Assembly (NCBI RefSeq): GCF_007625155.1
Contig: NZ_VMNK01000005.1
Coordinates: 62,001-126,000 of the forward strand
DNA length: 64,000 nt
Reading direction: 5' to 3'
From: Denitromonas halophila
Lineage (GTDB): Bacteria; Pseudomonadota; Gammaproteobacteria; Burkholderiales; Rhodocyclaceae
Shown in pieces: positions 1 through 11,200 of this stretch. The position numbers and the translations under genes were made by a program. The notes below the pieces were generated by a model that ran no database searches, had not been told where the DNA came from, and saw only the letters and a program-made list of their open reading frames with translations. Position 1 is the stretch's first letter, and every line of letters begins with the position of its first letter.

Positions 1-833
1 TTCAGGCGGGCTTCATACACCGACACGCCATCGATAAGTGAATCCGGTCGTGCCAGGTACACATACTCGAACATGCACGGTGCGTGTACCGTTGACTCGG
101 CACAGGCGTGGCTGCGGAAGTTGCCTTCCATGTCGATGACGATCGCCTCGCCAGGTTCGACGTCGCGCAACAGTTTGAAACCGAGCGCATCGACAGCAAC
201 ACTCTCTGAAGAGACGATCCACTCTGTGCCCGCCGGCGCGTCATTGCGACCAATCACCAGCGGTCGGATCCCGTAGGGGTCGCGAAACGCCAGCAGACCA
301 TACCCGGCAATCATCACGACCGCGGCATACGCGCCGCGACAACGACGATGCACCGCCGCGACGGCCTGGAAAATGGCCTTCTCGTCCAGTTTGCATCCAT
401 TGGAGGCAGCCTGCAGCTCGTGCGCGAGCACGTTGAGCAGCACCTCAGAGTCGGAGTTGGTGTTGATGTGGCGCAGGTCAGCGAGAAACATCTCGCGCTT
501 GAGCTCTTCCGAATTGGTGAGATTGCCGTTATGAGCGAGCATCAGCCCGAACGGTGAATTCACATAAAACGGTTGCGCCTCGGCCGGGTTATACGCGGAA
601 CCCGCCGTCGGATAGCGCACATGACCGATCCCCCAGTTGCCCTGAAGGTTGCGCATGTTGCGCGTACGGAACACATCACGAACCAGACCCGAGCCTTTGT
701 GCATCAGGAAGCGCCCACCCTCGGTGGTCGCGATCCCGGCCGCATCCTGGCCGCGGTGCTGCAGCACCTGCAGTCCGTCGTAAAGCAACTGATTGACCGC
801 CGTTGTAGCGACAACCCCTAGAATCCCGCACAT
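1..833 (-). CDS. purF: Amidophosphoribosyltransferase, N-terminal part (cut by window edge)
   Basis: This enzyme catalyses the first committed step of purine synthesis, transferring glutamine amide nitrogen to PRPP. The start at 833 gives a protein opening MCGILGV, where Cys2 becomes the N-terminal nucleophile of the class II glutaminase domain. About 277 residues are visible, with LQHRGQDAAG near residue 24, then GIGHVRYPT, NGNLTN and NTNSDSE, so the glutaminase domain is present and the PRPP-binding half lies outside the window. It begins 8 bases after the cvpA stop, the cvpA-purF arrangement known from E. coli and many proteobacteria, and is probably co-transcribed with cvpA and the SPOR gene. 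Truncation is due to the window only. Confidence 0.97.
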   Translation of the reverse strand, partial: MCGILGVVATTAVNQLLYDGLQVLQHRGQDAAGIATTEGGRFLMHKGSGLVRDVFRTRNMRNLQGNWGIGHVRYPTAGSAYNPAEAQPFYVNSPFGLMLAHNGNLTNSEELKREMFLADLRHINTNSDSEVLLNVLAHELQAASNGCKLDEKAIFQAVAAVHRRCRGAYAAVVMIAGYGLLAFRDPYGIRPLVIGRNDAPAGTEWIVSSESVAVDALGFKLLRDVEPGEAIVIDMEGNFRSHACAESTVHAPCMFEYVYLARPDSLIDGVSVYEARL

Positions 834-841
834 GCCATCAC

Positions 842-1333
842 CTATCGAAAACTCACCCGTTCCGCCACCACATTGGGCATCCAGGGTTTCGCCGCAACCA
901 CGGCTGTCTCAAGCAGCGGAGAGAACATCGCCGCCTCCCACCACGGGGCCCGAGACAGTCCGCTCGCACCCCCAAAAGCTACCAGCAGGCACGCAATCGC
1001 AACCGCCTTGGCCGTTCCGAACAGCGCACCAAATCCTCGATCGACAAAGCCCAGACCGACCGCGTGGATCAGCGCGCGCAGGGCATACCGGACGACCGCC
1101 ACCAACACAAGCACCGCCAGGAAGATCAACGCGAACGCGGCAAGATAAGCAAACGCGGGCTCGCTGATCCAGTCGGCAAACAAAAACGCGACCTGACCGG
1201 CAAACATGCGCGCCACAATAAAGCCGAGAATCCAACCCGCCAGGGCCAGGACTTCACTGATCAATCCGCGCCAAAAGCCGAGAATCGCCATGACGCAGAG
1301 CAAACCCAGAAACGCATAGTCGAAAACTGTCAT
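842..1333 (-). CDS. cvpA: CvpA family inner-membrane protein
   Basis: A 163-residue hydrophobic protein opening MTVFDYAFLGLL, with about four predicted membrane segments and the family feature of a short Gly-rich turn after the first helix (GFWRGLISEVLALAGW). CvpA was named for a role in colicin V production in E. coli and is linked to envelope stress tolerance; its molecular function is not settled. Length and position directly before purF fit the family. The ATG at 1333 lies 16 bases after the stop of the SPOR-domain gene. Confidence 0.93.
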   Translation of the reverse strand: MTVFDYAFLGLLCVMAILGFWRGLISEVLALAGWILGFIVARMFAGQVAFLFADWISEPAFAYLAAFALIFLAVLVLVAVVRYALRALIHAVGLGFVDRGFGALFGTAKAVAIACLLVAFGGASGLSRAPWWEAAMFSPLLETAVVAAKPWMPNVVAERVSFR

Positions 1334-1349
1334 TACAGTGCCCGGCTAC

Positions 1350-2033
1350 TCAGCCGCGAGCCATTACCACGCCTTTGAAACCGGCTTTTTCCAATTGATC
1401 TGCGGCCTTTTCCGCGGCGTCCCGACTGCCGTACGGCCCCACACGCACGCGCGTGCTCGTCCCAACCTTCTGGGTAAATACCTTGAAGCCCCTTTCGCGC
1501 ACCTTGTTCGCCTGATTCGTCGCGCTATCCGCATTGCTGTAGGCACCCAGCTGCACCACAAAGGCCTCACCCGTCGCCGGGGCTTCGGGCTTCAGCAATT
1601 TTCCGGCCAGAATCGCCTCGACGCGGGCACGCTCGTCAGTCGTAGTCGTCGCAGTCGTAGTCGTAGTCGTCGGCGCCGGCTTCTGGTCCTCGGGCGCTTT
1701 CTGTGTGACAGGCTTCGGTTCTGGCTTGTCCGCAGCGACCGGCTTGACCGGCGCAGCCGCCACTGGTTCAGGCGACGGCTCGATCTTTGGCGCATCGGCA
1801 GGCGCCGCCATTGGCGACATCGCGGGTGGCGACGGCAACTCGATCTTTCGTTGCGCGAAATTTTCGCCATCCTGGCTGGGAATGCGCACCTGAATATCCT
1901 CACCCAGGGGCTTGGGCGCTGGATCCATCACCATCGGCAAAATGATGATGGCAAGCAGCGCCAGCGCAGCGGCACCTACCAGGCGGCGGCGGGCGCGCTT
2001 TTTCAGATCGGTCTGGGCGTCGTCGGTCGCCAT
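1350..2033 (-). CDS. dedD: SPOR-domain cell-division protein, DedD-like
   Basis: A 227-residue bitopic protein. Residues 1-16 are charged and cytoplasmic, about 17-36 form one membrane helix (LVGAAALALLAIIILPMVM), 40-145 are a Pro/Ala/Lys-rich periplasmic linker and the last 75 residues are a SPOR domain (from FVVQLGAYSNADSA), which binds denuded septal peptidoglycan. It occupies the DedD position between folC and cvpA seen in E. coli. An open frame continues upstream to 2177, but that would overlap folC deeply; the ATG at 2033 (MATDDAQTDLKK) sits 8 bases after the folC stop and starts just before the helix, so I chose it. A threonine run in the linker is encoded by a hexanucleotide repeat. 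Confidence 0.92.
   Translation of the reverse strand: MATDDAQTDLKKRARRRLVGAAALALLAIIILPMVMDPAPKPLGEDIQVRIPSQDGENFAQRKIELPSPPAMSPMAAPADAPKIEPSPEPVAAAPVKPVAADKPEPKPVTQKAPEDQKPAPTTTTTTATTTTDERARVEAILAGKLLKPEAPATGEAFVVQLGAYSNADSATNQANKVRERGFKVFTQKVGTSTRVRVGPYGSRDAAEKAADQLEKAGFKGVVMARG
1638..1670. repeat. Hexanucleotide repeat in the dedD linker
   Basis: The unit agtcgt occurs twice, is interrupted by one codon (cgc), then occurs three more times. On the coding strand it gives a Thr run broken by one Ala. Copy-number change would alter linker length without breaking the frame. Confidence 0.85.
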
Positions 2034-2040
2034 GGCAAGC

Positions 2041-3321
2041 TCAGCGTTCAGCGCGAATGGCGACCAATGCGTCGGCCACCGTAAGGAAAGAACCAAAGAC
2101 GATGATTCTATCACCGTCCTGCGCCGCCGCCCGAGCAGCCCGATAGGCGTCGGCGGGCGACGCATGGCGATGATCACCCACGTCGATGCCAGCAGCCGTC
2201 ATGCGCGCCGCGAGATCATCGGCGGACAATCCCCGCGGTCCGGGCAAACTGGCCGGCAGCCAGTGATCAACCCGGTGTTTGATTCGCGCCAGCGATGCCT
2301 CAACGGCTTTATCGGCCATCATGCCGATTACCGCCCAGGTTTCCGGGTAGTAACCCATGTTGGCAAGGTTCTCGGCCAGCACGCCGACCGCCTGCGGATT
2401 ATGGGCCACATCCAGCACGACGGCGGGCTGCCCCGGCAAGGTCTGGAAACGCCCCGGCAAGTCGACCAGCATCATGCCTTCGCGGATGGCTTGCATCGGC
2501 ACAGGCAGGCGGTCGCGAATCGCTTCGAGCGCCGCCATGACCGCGCTGGCATTGAGCAACTGATTGGCGCCACGCAGCGCCGGATAGGCCAGTCCGCCGC
2601 GGCGGACACCAGGCCCCCAGAATCTCCACTGCGTGCGATCGCCAGAAAAACCAAAATCGCGCCCACTGATCTGCAATTGCGCGCCCACCTCTGCGGCGAC
2701 GGCTTCGATTGTCGTGGGTGGTTGCGGGTCTGCGCAGATCGCGGGGCGCCCGGGGCGGAAAACACCGGCCTTCTCGCGCCCGATCGCTTCGAGGGTATCA
2801 CCGAGGTATTCCATGTGATCCATGGCGATACTGGTAACGATGGCGCAATCCGAGTCGAACACGTTGGTCGCGTCCAGCCGGCCGCCCAATCCGACCTCAA
2901 GGATGATCACATCCAGCGCGGCATCGGCGAAACAAGCCCAGGCGGCCAGCGTGCCATGCTCGAAATAGGTCAGGTAGATGTCGCCGCGGGCCTGCTCAAC
3001 CTGTGCGAACGCAGCGGCGAGCGTGGCATCGTCGGTATCGAATCCGTTGATACGAACCCGCTCGTTATAGCGCATCAGATGAGGCGAGGTGTACAGCCCG
3101 ACCCGATAGCCGGAGGCCAGGCAGATCGCTTCGAGCATTGCACAGCTCGAACCCTTGCCATTGGTGCCGGCAACGGTGATGACAACCGCGTCAGAAGACA
3201 GCCCCATGGCGTCGCGCACAGCGGCAACTCGCTCAAGGCCAAGCTCAATACGTTGGCCGTGTCGGGCTTCGATCAGGGCCAACCATCCGGCGAGATCACC
3301 GGGCAAAACGGAATCAGGCAT
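2041..3321 (-). CDS. folC: Bifunctional folylpolyglutamate synthase / dihydrofolate synthase
   Basis: FolC joins glutamate to dihydropteroate and adds further glutamates to reduced folates, using ATP. The 426-residue protein carries the Mur-ligase-type P-loop [12 protein letters not shown] (about 48-59), the substrate loop [17 protein letters not shown] and [12 protein letters not shown] in the central domain, and the C-terminal [13 protein letters not shown]. Length is typical. Its first 8 bases overlap the 3' end of accD and its stop is 7 bases before the SPOR gene start, so translation is probably coupled along accD-folC-dedD-cvpA-purF. Confidence 0.97.
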   Translation of the reverse strand: MPDSVLPGDLAGWLALIEARHGQRIELGLERVAAVRDAMGLSSDAVVITVAGTNGKGSSCAMLEAICLASGYRVGLYTSPHLMRYNERVRINGFDTDDATLAAAFAQVEQARGDIYLTYFEHGTLAAWACFADAALDVIILEVGLGGRLDATNVFDSDCAIVTSIAMDHMEYLGDTLEAIGREKAGVFRPGRPAICADPQPPTTIEAVAAEVGAQLQISGRDFGFSGDRTQWRFWGPGVRRGGLAYPALRGANQLLNASAVMAALEAIRDRLPVPMQAIREGMMLVDLPGRFQTLPGQPAVVLDVAHNPQAVGVLAENLANMGYYPETWAVIGMMADKAVEASLARIKHRVDHWLPASLPGPRGLSADDLAARMTAAGIDVGDHRHASPADAYRAARAAAQDGDRIIVFGSFLTVADALVAIRAER

Positions 3322-4183
3322 TCGTGGCGGGCTGGCGTGTCAAAAGAGTCATCAGATCGGCAAGGCGGCGACGCATTTCACGACGATCGACGATCATGTC
3401 GATGGCGCCTTTTTCGAGCAGGAATTCGGCGCGCTGGAAGCCCTCGGGCAGTTTCTCGCGCACCGTTTGTTCGATCACCCGCGGGCCGGCAAAGCCAATG
3501 AGCGCATTCGGCTCGGCAACGACCACGTCGCCCATAAAGGCGAAACTCGCAGATACCCCGCCCATCGTCGGATCGGTCAGAATCGAAATGAAGGGCAGCT
3601 TGCGTACGGCCAGTTGATTGATGGCCGCCGTGGTCTTGGCCATCTGCATGAGCGAAAACAGCCCTTCCTGCATGCGCGCCCCGCCCGTGGCGGTGATGCA
3701 GATAAACGGCACGCGCTGTTCGATGGCTGCGTGGACACCTCGCACGAAGCGCTCGCCCACCACCGAGCCCATCGAGCCGCCAAGGAAGTCGAATTCAAAG
3801 CAGGCCACCACCACCGGCACGCTCAAAATGGCACCTTGCAGGACAACCATCGCGTCCTGCTCGCCCGTCTCACGTGCAGCGGCCTTGAGCCGATCAGGGT
3901 AACGTTTCGAATCCTTGAACTTGAGCAAGTCCATCGGCGTCACGTCGGCGCCGATCTCGAACCGGCCTTCGGGATCGAGCAGCAGATTCAGGCGTTCGCG
4001 CGCACGAATGCGCTGATGATGGCTGCACTTGGGGCAAACGCTGTGGTTGCTTTCCAGATCGGAGCGGTACAGCACCGCTTCGCAGGCCGGACACTTGCTC
4101 CACAAACCCTCGGGAATCGACTTGCGGGCGGCGCTGTCATCACGCTTGATTTTCGGGGGCAGCAGTTTCTGAAGCCAACTCAT
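3314..4183 (-). CDS. accD: Acetyl-CoA carboxylase carboxyltransferase subunit beta
   Basis: The beta subunit of the carboxyltransferase that makes malonyl-CoA for fatty acid synthesis; it pairs with AccA encoded elsewhere. The 289-residue protein opens [13 protein letters not shown] and has the N-terminal zinc ribbon with CPAC and CPKC pairs at about 33-36 and 52-55, followed by the crotonase-like carboxyltransferase core ([20 protein letters not shown]). The ATG overlaps the trpA stop by four bases (ATGA), a translational coupling arrangement. The trpA-accD-folC order is common in betaproteobacteria. Confidence 0.97.
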   Translation of the reverse strand: MSWLQKLLPPKIKRDDSAARKSIPEGLWSKCPACEAVLYRSDLESNHSVCPKCSHHQRIRARERLNLLLDPEGRFEIGADVTPMDLLKFKDSKRYPDRLKAAARETGEQDAMVVLQGAILSVPVVVACFEFDFLGGSMGSVVGERFVRGVHAAIEQRVPFICITATGGARMQEGLFSLMQMAKTTAAINQLAVRKLPFISILTDPTMGGVSASFAFMGDVVVAEPNALIGFAGPRVIEQTVREKLPEGFQRAEFLLEKGAIDMIVDRREMRRRLADLMTLLTRQPATNA

Positions 4184-4995
4184 AAGCGGGGTTCTCCAAG
4201 ACTGTCTAGCGCCTCGCGAATCGAGCGCAGAAAAGCCGTCACGCGCGCGACCGCGGCGTCGGGGCCAGCGTGTTCAATTTCTTCGATAATCCGGCTGCCA
4301 ATCACAACCGCGTCAGCCACGGCGCCGACCGCCTTGGCCGTTTCGGCGTCACGAATGCCGAAGCCAACGCCTACCGGCATGCCGACACGCTCGCGAATCA
4401 ACGGAATACGCTGGGCGACCTCGTCGAGATCCAGTTTGGCTGAGCCGGTCACCCCTTTCAGGGAGACATAGTAGATATAGCCGCTACCGGCCTTCGCCAC
4501 ATCGTCAAATCGCGACTCGAGCGAAGTGGGCGCCAACAGAAAGATGGGATCAATCCCGGCGCCCTTGGCGATGTCGGCGAAAGCCACGCACTCCTGCGGC
4601 GGGTAGTCCACCACCAGCACGCCATCGACGCCCACGGCAGCCGCCGCAGCAACGAAGGTTTCGGCCCCCATGGCTTCAATGGGGTTGGCGTAGCCCATGA
4701 GCACCACCGGCGTGGTGGTGTTGGTCTTGCGAAACGCCTCGACCAGTGCAAGCACTTTGCGCAAGGACATGCCTGCGGCGAGCGCCCGCTCGGAGGCGCG
4801 CTGAATGGTTGGGCCATCGGCCATCGGGTCTGAAAACGGTACGCCCAGTTCGATGATATCGGCGCCGCCATCGACCAGCGCATGCATCAGCGGCAAGGAT
4901 GCCTCGGGCGACGGGTCGCCCGCGGTGATAAAAGGAATCAGCCCGCACCGACCGGCCGCACGCAACTGTTGAAAACAAGATTGAATTCGTGACAT
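4180..4995 (-). CDS. trpA: Tryptophan synthase alpha subunit
   Basis: It cleaves indole-3-glycerol phosphate to indole and glyceraldehyde 3-phosphate and channels indole to TrpB. The 271-residue TIM barrel shows the catalytic stretch [17 protein letters not shown] (catalytic Glu about 50, Asp about 61) and the phosphate-binding [13 protein letters not shown] take ATG at 4995 (MSRIQSCF), which has an AGG-type ribosome site close by, over a GTG two codons upstream at 5001. It lies about 40 bases after trpB. Confidence 0.96.
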   Translation of the reverse strand: MSRIQSCFQQLRAAGRCGLIPFITAGDPSPEASLPLMHALVDGGADIIELGVPFSDPMADGPTIQRASERALAAGMSLRKVLALVEAFRKTNTTTPVVLMGYANPIEAMGAETFVAAAAAVGVDGVLVVDYPPQECVAFADIAKGAGIDPIFLLAPTSLESRFDDVAKAGSGYIYYVSLKGVTGSAKLDLDEVAQRIPLIRERVGMPVGVGFGIRDAETAKAVGAVADAVVIGSRIIEEIEHAGPDAAVARVTAFLRSIREALDSLGEPRL

Positions 4996-5034
4996 AAACA
5001 CCTACGCGCCGGGCTGACTGCACCCGACCAAAAA

Positions 5035-6246
5035 TCAGAACTGAATGCCGGACTTTTCGGCCACCGTATGCATGTCTTTGTCGCCACGTCCGGACAAATT
5101 CACCAGCAGCACCTTGTCCTTGCCCAGCGTCGGCGCAAGCTTTGCAGCGTATGCTAGGGCATGCGAGGACTCGAGGGCCGGGATAATACCTTCGTAGCGG
5201 CACAAATCGTGAAACGCCTGCAATGCTTCGGCGTCAGTCACCCCAACATACTCGGCGCGATTGCAATCTTTAAGCCAGGCGTGCTCGGGCCCCACCCCCG
5301 GATAGTCCAGGCCAGCAGAGATCGAATGCGTTTCGATGATCTGGCCGTCTTCGTTCTGCAGCAGATAGGTGCGGTTGCCGTGCAGCACCCCAGGACGCCC
5401 GGCACTCAAGGAGGCCGCATGCCGCCCGGAATCGAGACCATCACCGGCGGCCTCAACACCAATCAATCGCACATCCGCATGCGGAATATAGGGGTAGAAA
5501 ATACCCATTGCATTGGATCCACCGCCGACGCACGCAATGACAGCGTCAGGCTGACGCCCGGTCATCTCCGGCATCTGAGTCAGGCATTCTTCACCGATGA
5601 CCTTCTGGAAATCACGCACCATCTGCGGATAGGGGTGCGGGCCGGCCACCGTGCCAATAATGTAGAACGTGTCATGGATGTTGGTCACCCAGTCGCGCAT
5701 GGCTTCGTTCAGGGCATCCTTGAGCGTGCGCGAGCCCGACTCAACCGGGACAACGCTGGCGCCCAGCAATTTCATGCGATAGACGTTTGCGGCTTGCCGG
5801 CGGATGTCTTCAGAACCCATGTACACCACACACTCCAGCCCGTAACGGGCCGCGACAGTAGCCGTCGCCACGCCATGCTGACCCGCACCGGTTTCAGCAA
5901 TCACGCGCGGCTTGCCCATATGACGGGCCAACAGCGCCTGACCGATGCAATTGTTCACCTTGTGCGCGCCAGTGTGGTTGAGATCTTCGCGCTTGAGGTA
6001 GATCTGTGCGCCGCCCAGCAATTCGGACCAACGCCGAGCAAGGTAGATCGGGCTCGGTCGGCCAACAAAGTGGCGCAACTCGTAGCGATACTCCTCCATG
6101 AAGGCCGGATCCTTCTGGCAGGCAGCATAGGCCTCACGAAGACTGTCCAGGGCGGGGATCAGTGTCTCGGCCACAAACACGCCACCATACGGCCCAAAAT
6201 GGCCTTGCGCGTCGGGCATCTGATACGGCGTGTCAGCCATCTGCAT
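5035..6246 (-). CDS. trpB: Tryptophan synthase beta subunit
   Basis: The PLP enzyme that condenses indole with serine to give tryptophan. The 403-residue protein has the PLP lysine motif HTGAHKVNN near residue 93, the GGGSNA phosphate loop and the C-terminal NLSGRGDKD. The frame is open to 6357 but that would cover trpF; ATG at 6246 (MQMADTPYQ) has GGAG six bases upstream, better spaced than ATG 6240, so I chose it. The start overlaps the trpF stop by 14 bases, indicating coupled translation. Confidence 0.96.
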   Translation of the reverse strand: MQMADTPYQMPDAQGHFGPYGGVFVAETLIPALDSLREAYAACQKDPAFMEEYRYELRHFVGRPSPIYLARRWSELLGGAQIYLKREDLNHTGAHKVNNCIGQALLARHMGKPRVIAETGAGQHGVATATVAARYGLECVVYMGSEDIRRQAANVYRMKLLGASVVPVESGSRTLKDALNEAMRDWVTNIHDTFYIIGTVAGPHPYPQMVRDFQKVIGEECLTQMPEMTGRQPDAVIACVGGGSNAMGIFYPYIPHADVRLIGVEAAGDGLDSGRHAASLSAGRPGVLHGNRTYLLQNEDGQIIETHSISAGLDYPGVGPEHAWLKDCNRAEYVGVTDAEALQAFHDLCRYEGIIPALESSHALAYAAKLAPTLGKDKVLLVNLSGRGDKDMHTVAEKSGIQF

Positions 6247-6856
6247 CTTTAACTCCGGAAATAAACCGGGCGATCGCCTCGGCATCCTTGATTCCCTTGT
6301 CCGCTTCAACACCGCTGGACACGTCCACCGCCCATGGGCGAACGCGCCGCACGGCATCGATAACGTTGTCCGCCGACAAGCCGCCCGACAGAATCAGGGG
6401 CCGATCAAAACCCGGGGGGATCAAGGACCAATCAAACACCTTTCCGCCGCCGCCATACCCTTCGACAAAGGCGTCCAGCAACAGGCCACGCGCAGACGGA
6501 AAACCAGCTGCGTATTCTACCAGATCGACCCCCGCCCGCATCCGCGCGGCACGAATGTAGGGGCGGCCGTACTGCAGGCAGTCCGCCTCGGTTTCATCGC
6601 CGTGAAACTGCAGCAGCTGGATCGGCAACCGCGCCAGCGCCTCGCGGACCCAGGCCGAGTCCGCGTTGACGAACAAGGCCACGATGGTCACGAAAGGCGG
6701 CACCCGCGCCATCAAGCCCGCCGCCTGCTCGATCGTCACATTACGCGGACTGGGGGGATAAAAAACAAAACCCACAGCATCGGCGCCCGACGCGACAGCC
6801 GCGTCAACGTCTTGTGTGCGGGTCAGTCCACAAATTTTGATTCGGGTTCGATGCAC
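6233..6856 (-). CDS. trpF: Phosphoribosylanthranilate isomerase
   Basis: It converts N-(5-phosphoribosyl)anthranilate to the CDRP ketose, two steps before TrpB. The 207-residue single-domain barrel opens [12 protein letters not shown], with catalytic Cys in [29 protein letters not shown] and the C-terminal phosphate loop [16 protein letters not shown] free-standing TrpF next to trpBA, with trpEGDC elsewhere, is the usual proteobacterial arrangement. The start overlaps the end of truA by about 34 bases. Confidence 0.96.
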   Translation of the reverse strand: MHRTRIKICGLTRTQDVDAAVASGADAVGFVFYPPSPRNVTIEQAAGLMARVPPFVTIVALFVNADSAWVREALARLPIQLLQFHGDETEADCLQYGRPYIRAARMRAGVDLVEYAAGFPSARGLLLDAFVEGYGGGGKVFDWSLIPPGFDRPLILSGGLSADNVIDAVRRVRPWAVDVSSGVEADKGIKDAEAIARFISGVKDADG

Positions 6857-7653
6857 GATTCAGGCAGGGCAAGTTGCGGAGTGCAAATGATACGCCCCTG
6901 CCCCGGCAAGGACCATTGATCCGGATACTCGACACCACACAGATACAAGCCCGACGCCGAGAAAGTCGGCGCCGCGAGCGTGCGATCGCGTCCGCACAAT
7001 AGCACCGCCAGCCAGTCAACGGGCTGAGCCCCCTTGCCGACATACACCAGGGCACCCACCAGATTTCGGATCATGTGGTGCAGGAAAGCGTCGGCGCAAA
7101 AATCGAAAACAACATACTCACCATGGCGCTGAACCCGGGCGTATCGTATGGTACGCACCGGCGAATGCGCCTGGCAGCTCGCAGCACGGAAGGCGGTGAA
7201 ATCGTGCTCGCCAACCAGGGCCAGCGCCGCTTTTGCCATTGCGTTTGCATCCAGCGGGCGATGGAACCAGCCCACGCGAGCATGCAACAAGGCCGGGCGT
7301 ACAGGGCCGTTGAACAGCACGTAGCGATAGTGACGGGCCGTGGCGCTGAAACGCGCATGAAAATCATCGGAGACCCCTTGCGCCCATCGTACCGACACGC
7401 CATCCGGCAAATGGCTGTTGGCGCCCCTTACCCACGCGCTGAGGGGTCGTGCCACCGGGGCATCGAAATGGACAATCTGCGTCGTGGCGTGAACCCCCGT
7501 ATCCGTGCGGCCGGCACACACTGTCGGTACAGGCGCATCGGCGATCCGCGCCAGTGCCAGTTCGAGTGCATCCTGAACCGTCCTGCCATGCGGCTGCGTC
7601 TGCCAACCTTCAAAGGATTCGCCAGCGTATTCGACACTCAATACGGTACGCAT
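6823..7653 (-). CDS. truA: tRNA pseudouridine(38-40) synthase TruA
   Basis: It isomerises uridines 38-40 in the tRNA anticodon arm. The 276-residue protein begins MRTVLSVEYAG and has the catalytic Asp in CAGRTDTGVHA (about residues 45-55), then RHYRYVLFN and HMIRNLVGAL. The frame continues upstream to 7722, but homology starts at MRTVLS and the ATG at 7653 overlaps the stop of the preceding EcfT-like gene (TGATG), so I chose it. Truncating the C-terminal tail at the trpF overlap is normal for this family. Confidence 0.95.
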   Translation of the reverse strand: MRTVLSVEYAGESFEGWQTQPHGRTVQDALELALARIADAPVPTVCAGRTDTGVHATTQIVHFDAPVARPLSAWVRGANSHLPDGVSVRWAQGVSDDFHARFSATARHYRYVLFNGPVRPALLHARVGWFHRPLDANAMAKAALALVGEHDFTAFRAASCQAHSPVRTIRYARVQRHGEYVVFDFCADAFLHHMIRNLVGALVYVGKGAQPVDWLAVLLCGRDRTLAAPTFSASGLYLCGVEYPDQWSLPGQGRIICTPQLALPESCIEPESKFVD

Positions 7654-8267
7654 CAAACCCACCACCAAACAAGGCCAGCAAAAAAGACAAGGGCAACAGC
7701 ACCGTGATCTTGCACACGCCAAGGCAAGGCCTCAAGCCTCAGCGCGCCTTGTGTTGCGGGCGCCTCCACTGTTTCAAGCCAGTCGCGCCACCGCATGCGC
7801 GGACCATCAAGCTCGGCCAGCACCAGACTCAAGCGCACGGCGGCGCGCTCCGGGCTCACGCCCAAAGGCCGCAGTGCCGACGCCAGCACATGCAAGGCAA
7901 GAACAAGATGAGCCACCGGCATCTTCGACAACAAAATGGACACCAGCGACACCATGGCCAGCAGCCGTGCCGCATGTGTTGCACCGAGCCGCAACCCATC
8001 GTAAGTCGGACTCCACGAGGCCCCATCGGCGAATACGGCTGTCCCGGGCGTCGCGAAGGCGAACATCAGCGCAATCATCACCAGCAAAATGCGGATGCGG
8101 CGAATCAGCTTTATCGTCCGCAGACGATTCACCCACAACGCGACCGCCAACACACCTAAGGCCGCGAACCACAGCGTCGGGGCCGGCAAGGTCTGAACGA
8201 AAACGGCGACGCCCGCCCAAAGGGTGAGCATCGCCGCCGGATGCAAGACCATCACGTCAGCCAGCAC
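7653..8267 (-). CDS. EcfT/CbiQ-like transmembrane protein (orphan)
   Basis: A roughly 204-residue membrane protein with about five hydrophobic segments and Arg-rich cytoplasmic loops (NRLRTIKLIRRIRILL). The central pattern HAARLLAMVSLVSILLSKMP followed by LVLALHVLASALRPLGVSPERAAVRL resembles the T component of energy-coupling-factor vitamin/metal transporters (CbiQ/EcfT). No EcfA ATPase or S component is next to it, so the transporter assignment rests on fold-like pattern alone. Its stop overlaps the truA start, suggesting shared transcription. A second in-frame ATG lies at 8252. Confidence 0.6.
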   Translation of the reverse strand: MLADVMVLHPAAMLTLWAGVAVFVQTLPAPTLWFAALGVLAVALWVNRLRTIKLIRRIRILLVMIALMFAFATPGTAVFADGASWSPTYDGLRLGATHAARLLAMVSLVSILLSKMPVAHLVLALHVLASALRPLGVSPERAAVRLSLVLAELDGPRMRWRDWLETVEAPATQGALRLEALPWRVQDHGAVALVFFAGLVWWWV

Positions 8268-8280
8268 GTATCATGCAGAC

Positions 8281-11200
8281 TTACCCCAATCGTGCAAACA
8301 CCGCACGGGCCTGTTCCTGTTGAGCGTCGTTGCCATCGCGAATGACCTCGTCAAGCAGTTCCCGAGCACCTTCAGCATCACCCATTTCTTCATAGGCCCG
8401 CGCCAGTTCGAGCTTAGTGTCGACTTCCTGATTCAGATCCTCGTCATCGGGAAGGTCCGGCATGCTGCGGCTATCGGTGAGCGAGGTGACAACGCTCTTG
8501 GACAGCGATGCCATCATGTCGTCTTCCTGAGCCTGCTCGTCGGCTTCAGCAGCCGTGGGGGCAGGTTCGTCAAACACTGGCGCTTCATCGTCCAACTCGT
8601 CACCAACATCGATATCGAGTTCACCCCCAACTGCATCATCAGCGATTTCAGGCGGCGGTTCAGCCGCTGCATTTTCTGGCCCGGCGTCGGCCGGCTTGAC
8701 CTCATCATCGGCACCTTCCAGATCCAGGCTGATATCCGACAAGTCGAGAGAGGTTGCCATCATCCGATCATCGTTGCCTGCGCCAGGTTGGCCTTCATCA
8801 AGATCAAAATCGAAATCCAGCAAACTGCCATCGAAATTTGTTTTCTCGAGATCAACGACCGACACACCTGCGGCGTCTGCAGTCGCCTTGGTCTCATCTT
8901 CTTTTGGCAGATCCAGGTCCAGATCCGCCTCGGCTTCTGCTTCCGGTTCTGCCGCGATCTCTGCCTCAGGCGCGACCTTCACATCGGCATCGACGTCAGG
9001 CTCGGCGTCTGCATCCACTTCCGGCAGGGTGATCTCGGCATCGAAATCCAGATCGCTGGCTTGGCCGACATCGGCATCCGCATTTGGCTCGACCCCATCG
9101 ACACGCGTCGCATCCAGCGATGCATCCGCCACCCCGTCGGCATCGGCCAGATCAAGGTTGAACTCAAGCCCGGCATCGGTCGTGGTGAAGCTCTCGTCCA
9201 GACGACGGCCCGCCACTTCGGTGGCTTCCATGGAGGCTGCGTCCGCCGTGGGTAGCGCTTCGGCCTCATCGAGATCCAGATTGAAGTCAAGATCGCCCGA
9301 ATCAAGCGCGTCAGGCGCCTCAGCAGCAGGCGCCGCCTCCTCTTCGATCTGAGCCACAGCCGCCGCCTCAAGATCGGAGTCGGTGTATTGGTTCAGGTCG
9401 CCGGGGATTGCCCAAGTATCTTTCAGTTGAGACGGGGAAGGCGCATCGGGATTCGGCACGGACGAGGAGAAGTCGAGCGGCATCTCGGCTGACTCGTCAC
9501 CGTCAATGGCCGCATCGATATCCGAAGGCGCCGCTTCCACGACTGCTTCGGCGACAGGCGCAGAAAACGCGGCCTTGTCATCCGTCGTGTCGTCATCCGC
9601 CTTGAAGCCGGCCGCGTCCGGAAGCGCTTCGTCAAGCGGCAGATCGATTTCGCTCTGCGGTCCGCGCAGGAAAAGCGGGTTCTCCGGGTCGAGCTTGCGG
9701 CCCATTTCGGCCGCTTTCGCCCAGTCCGGGCCATTGCCACCGGTCACCGAATACAACTCGGTCGCCGTGGTTTCAAACTGCTTCATGTTCTTGCGCTGGC
9801 CGTAGATTTCGAGCAGCTTGACATGAACCGCCGAACGGTTCGGATCGCCCTTGAGCGCATCCAGAAGAATCTCTTCAGCCTGCGCGTCGCGGCCGTAGGC
9901 CATATAGACATCGGCCTCGGCCACCGGATCAACACCCTCGTCGGCATCAATGGCCGACAAGCCGGATTGACTGAAATCGGTCTGAATCAGACTACTGCTA
10001 CCGGTATCGACACTCTGGCCACCCGTTTCACCGAACACCGAATTCTGGTCCGGCGGGAAAACCGATGCCATCGCGGTCGCCTCGGGCGATGCAGCGCGAT
10101 TCTTGCGGCTGCGAAGCAGGCCGTAGCCGAGCAACAAGGCGAGAATGCCGCCGCCACCGTAAAGCGTCGTCGGATTGGCGATCAATGAATCGAGGAAGCT
10201 GGGCTCCGCCGGTGGCGGCGCCGTCGGTGCAGGAGCGGGAGCTGGCGTCGGCGTCGGCGTCGGCTCCGCTGCGACGGGGGCTGGTGCCTCAACGGGCGGC
10301 GCCGGCGCCACGGCCGGTTCGGCTGCAGGCTCGGGCGCCACCAGCGCCTTGAGTTCTTTGTCGATCGCGTCCTGCTCAGCAGCGCTGGCAGGCGGCGTCT
10401 CGGCTTTCGGCGCGGCCATGGGCGCGGACGCCTCAGGCGCGGACGCTATAGGTTCAGGTGCCGGTGCCGCCGCGGTGGGTGCCGGTGCAGGCGTGCTCGC
10501 TTGCGTCTGAAGTGCGGCGAGATTCTCGTTCTTCAGCGCGATGAGTTTTTGCAACTCAGCGATATTGGCTTCAAGCGCAGCCAGACGATCCGTGGCCTCG
10601 CGCAGCGCCTTGTCGCGTGCGACCAGATCTTCTTCGAGTGACTTTAACCGCTCGGTGGCGGCGGCCATTGCCGTGCCATTGTCAGCGACCACAGGCGTGG
10701 CGTCGTCGACTGTTTTGGAAACCTTGACCTGATCCTTGCTCGCAGCGCTCGGCAAGGCGGGCTCTTCCACCTTGGCGGTAATCTTGCCGCTACTGGTCTG
10801 ACCCGACGGCGCCGTTTCTGGCTCGGGTGCGGTCTGCGCAATGCGCGCCGCAACGCGGCGACGGTAGTCAGCGAAGTCGGCCGCATGGGCAACAACTTCG
10901 CGGCGCGCTTCGGCGCGCGGAATGGCGCTGACCTCGGCGGCATCGGGCACATTAAGAATCACGCCCGAGCGCAGCCGGTTCACGTTGTTGCCAACAAAGG
11001 CGTCGGGGTTGGCGCGATAGAGCGCCACCAGCATCTGATCGACCGCAACACCTTGCGGCAGATGCTGTTCGGCGATCTTGCCCAGGGTGTCGCCACGGCG
11101 AACGTTGTAAGTCCCGCCGGCTTGACCGCCAATGGGACGCGCGCTTGCTGCCTGCGGCTTGACGATCGGCGCTGCGGCCACACCGGCTGACGCCTTGGGC

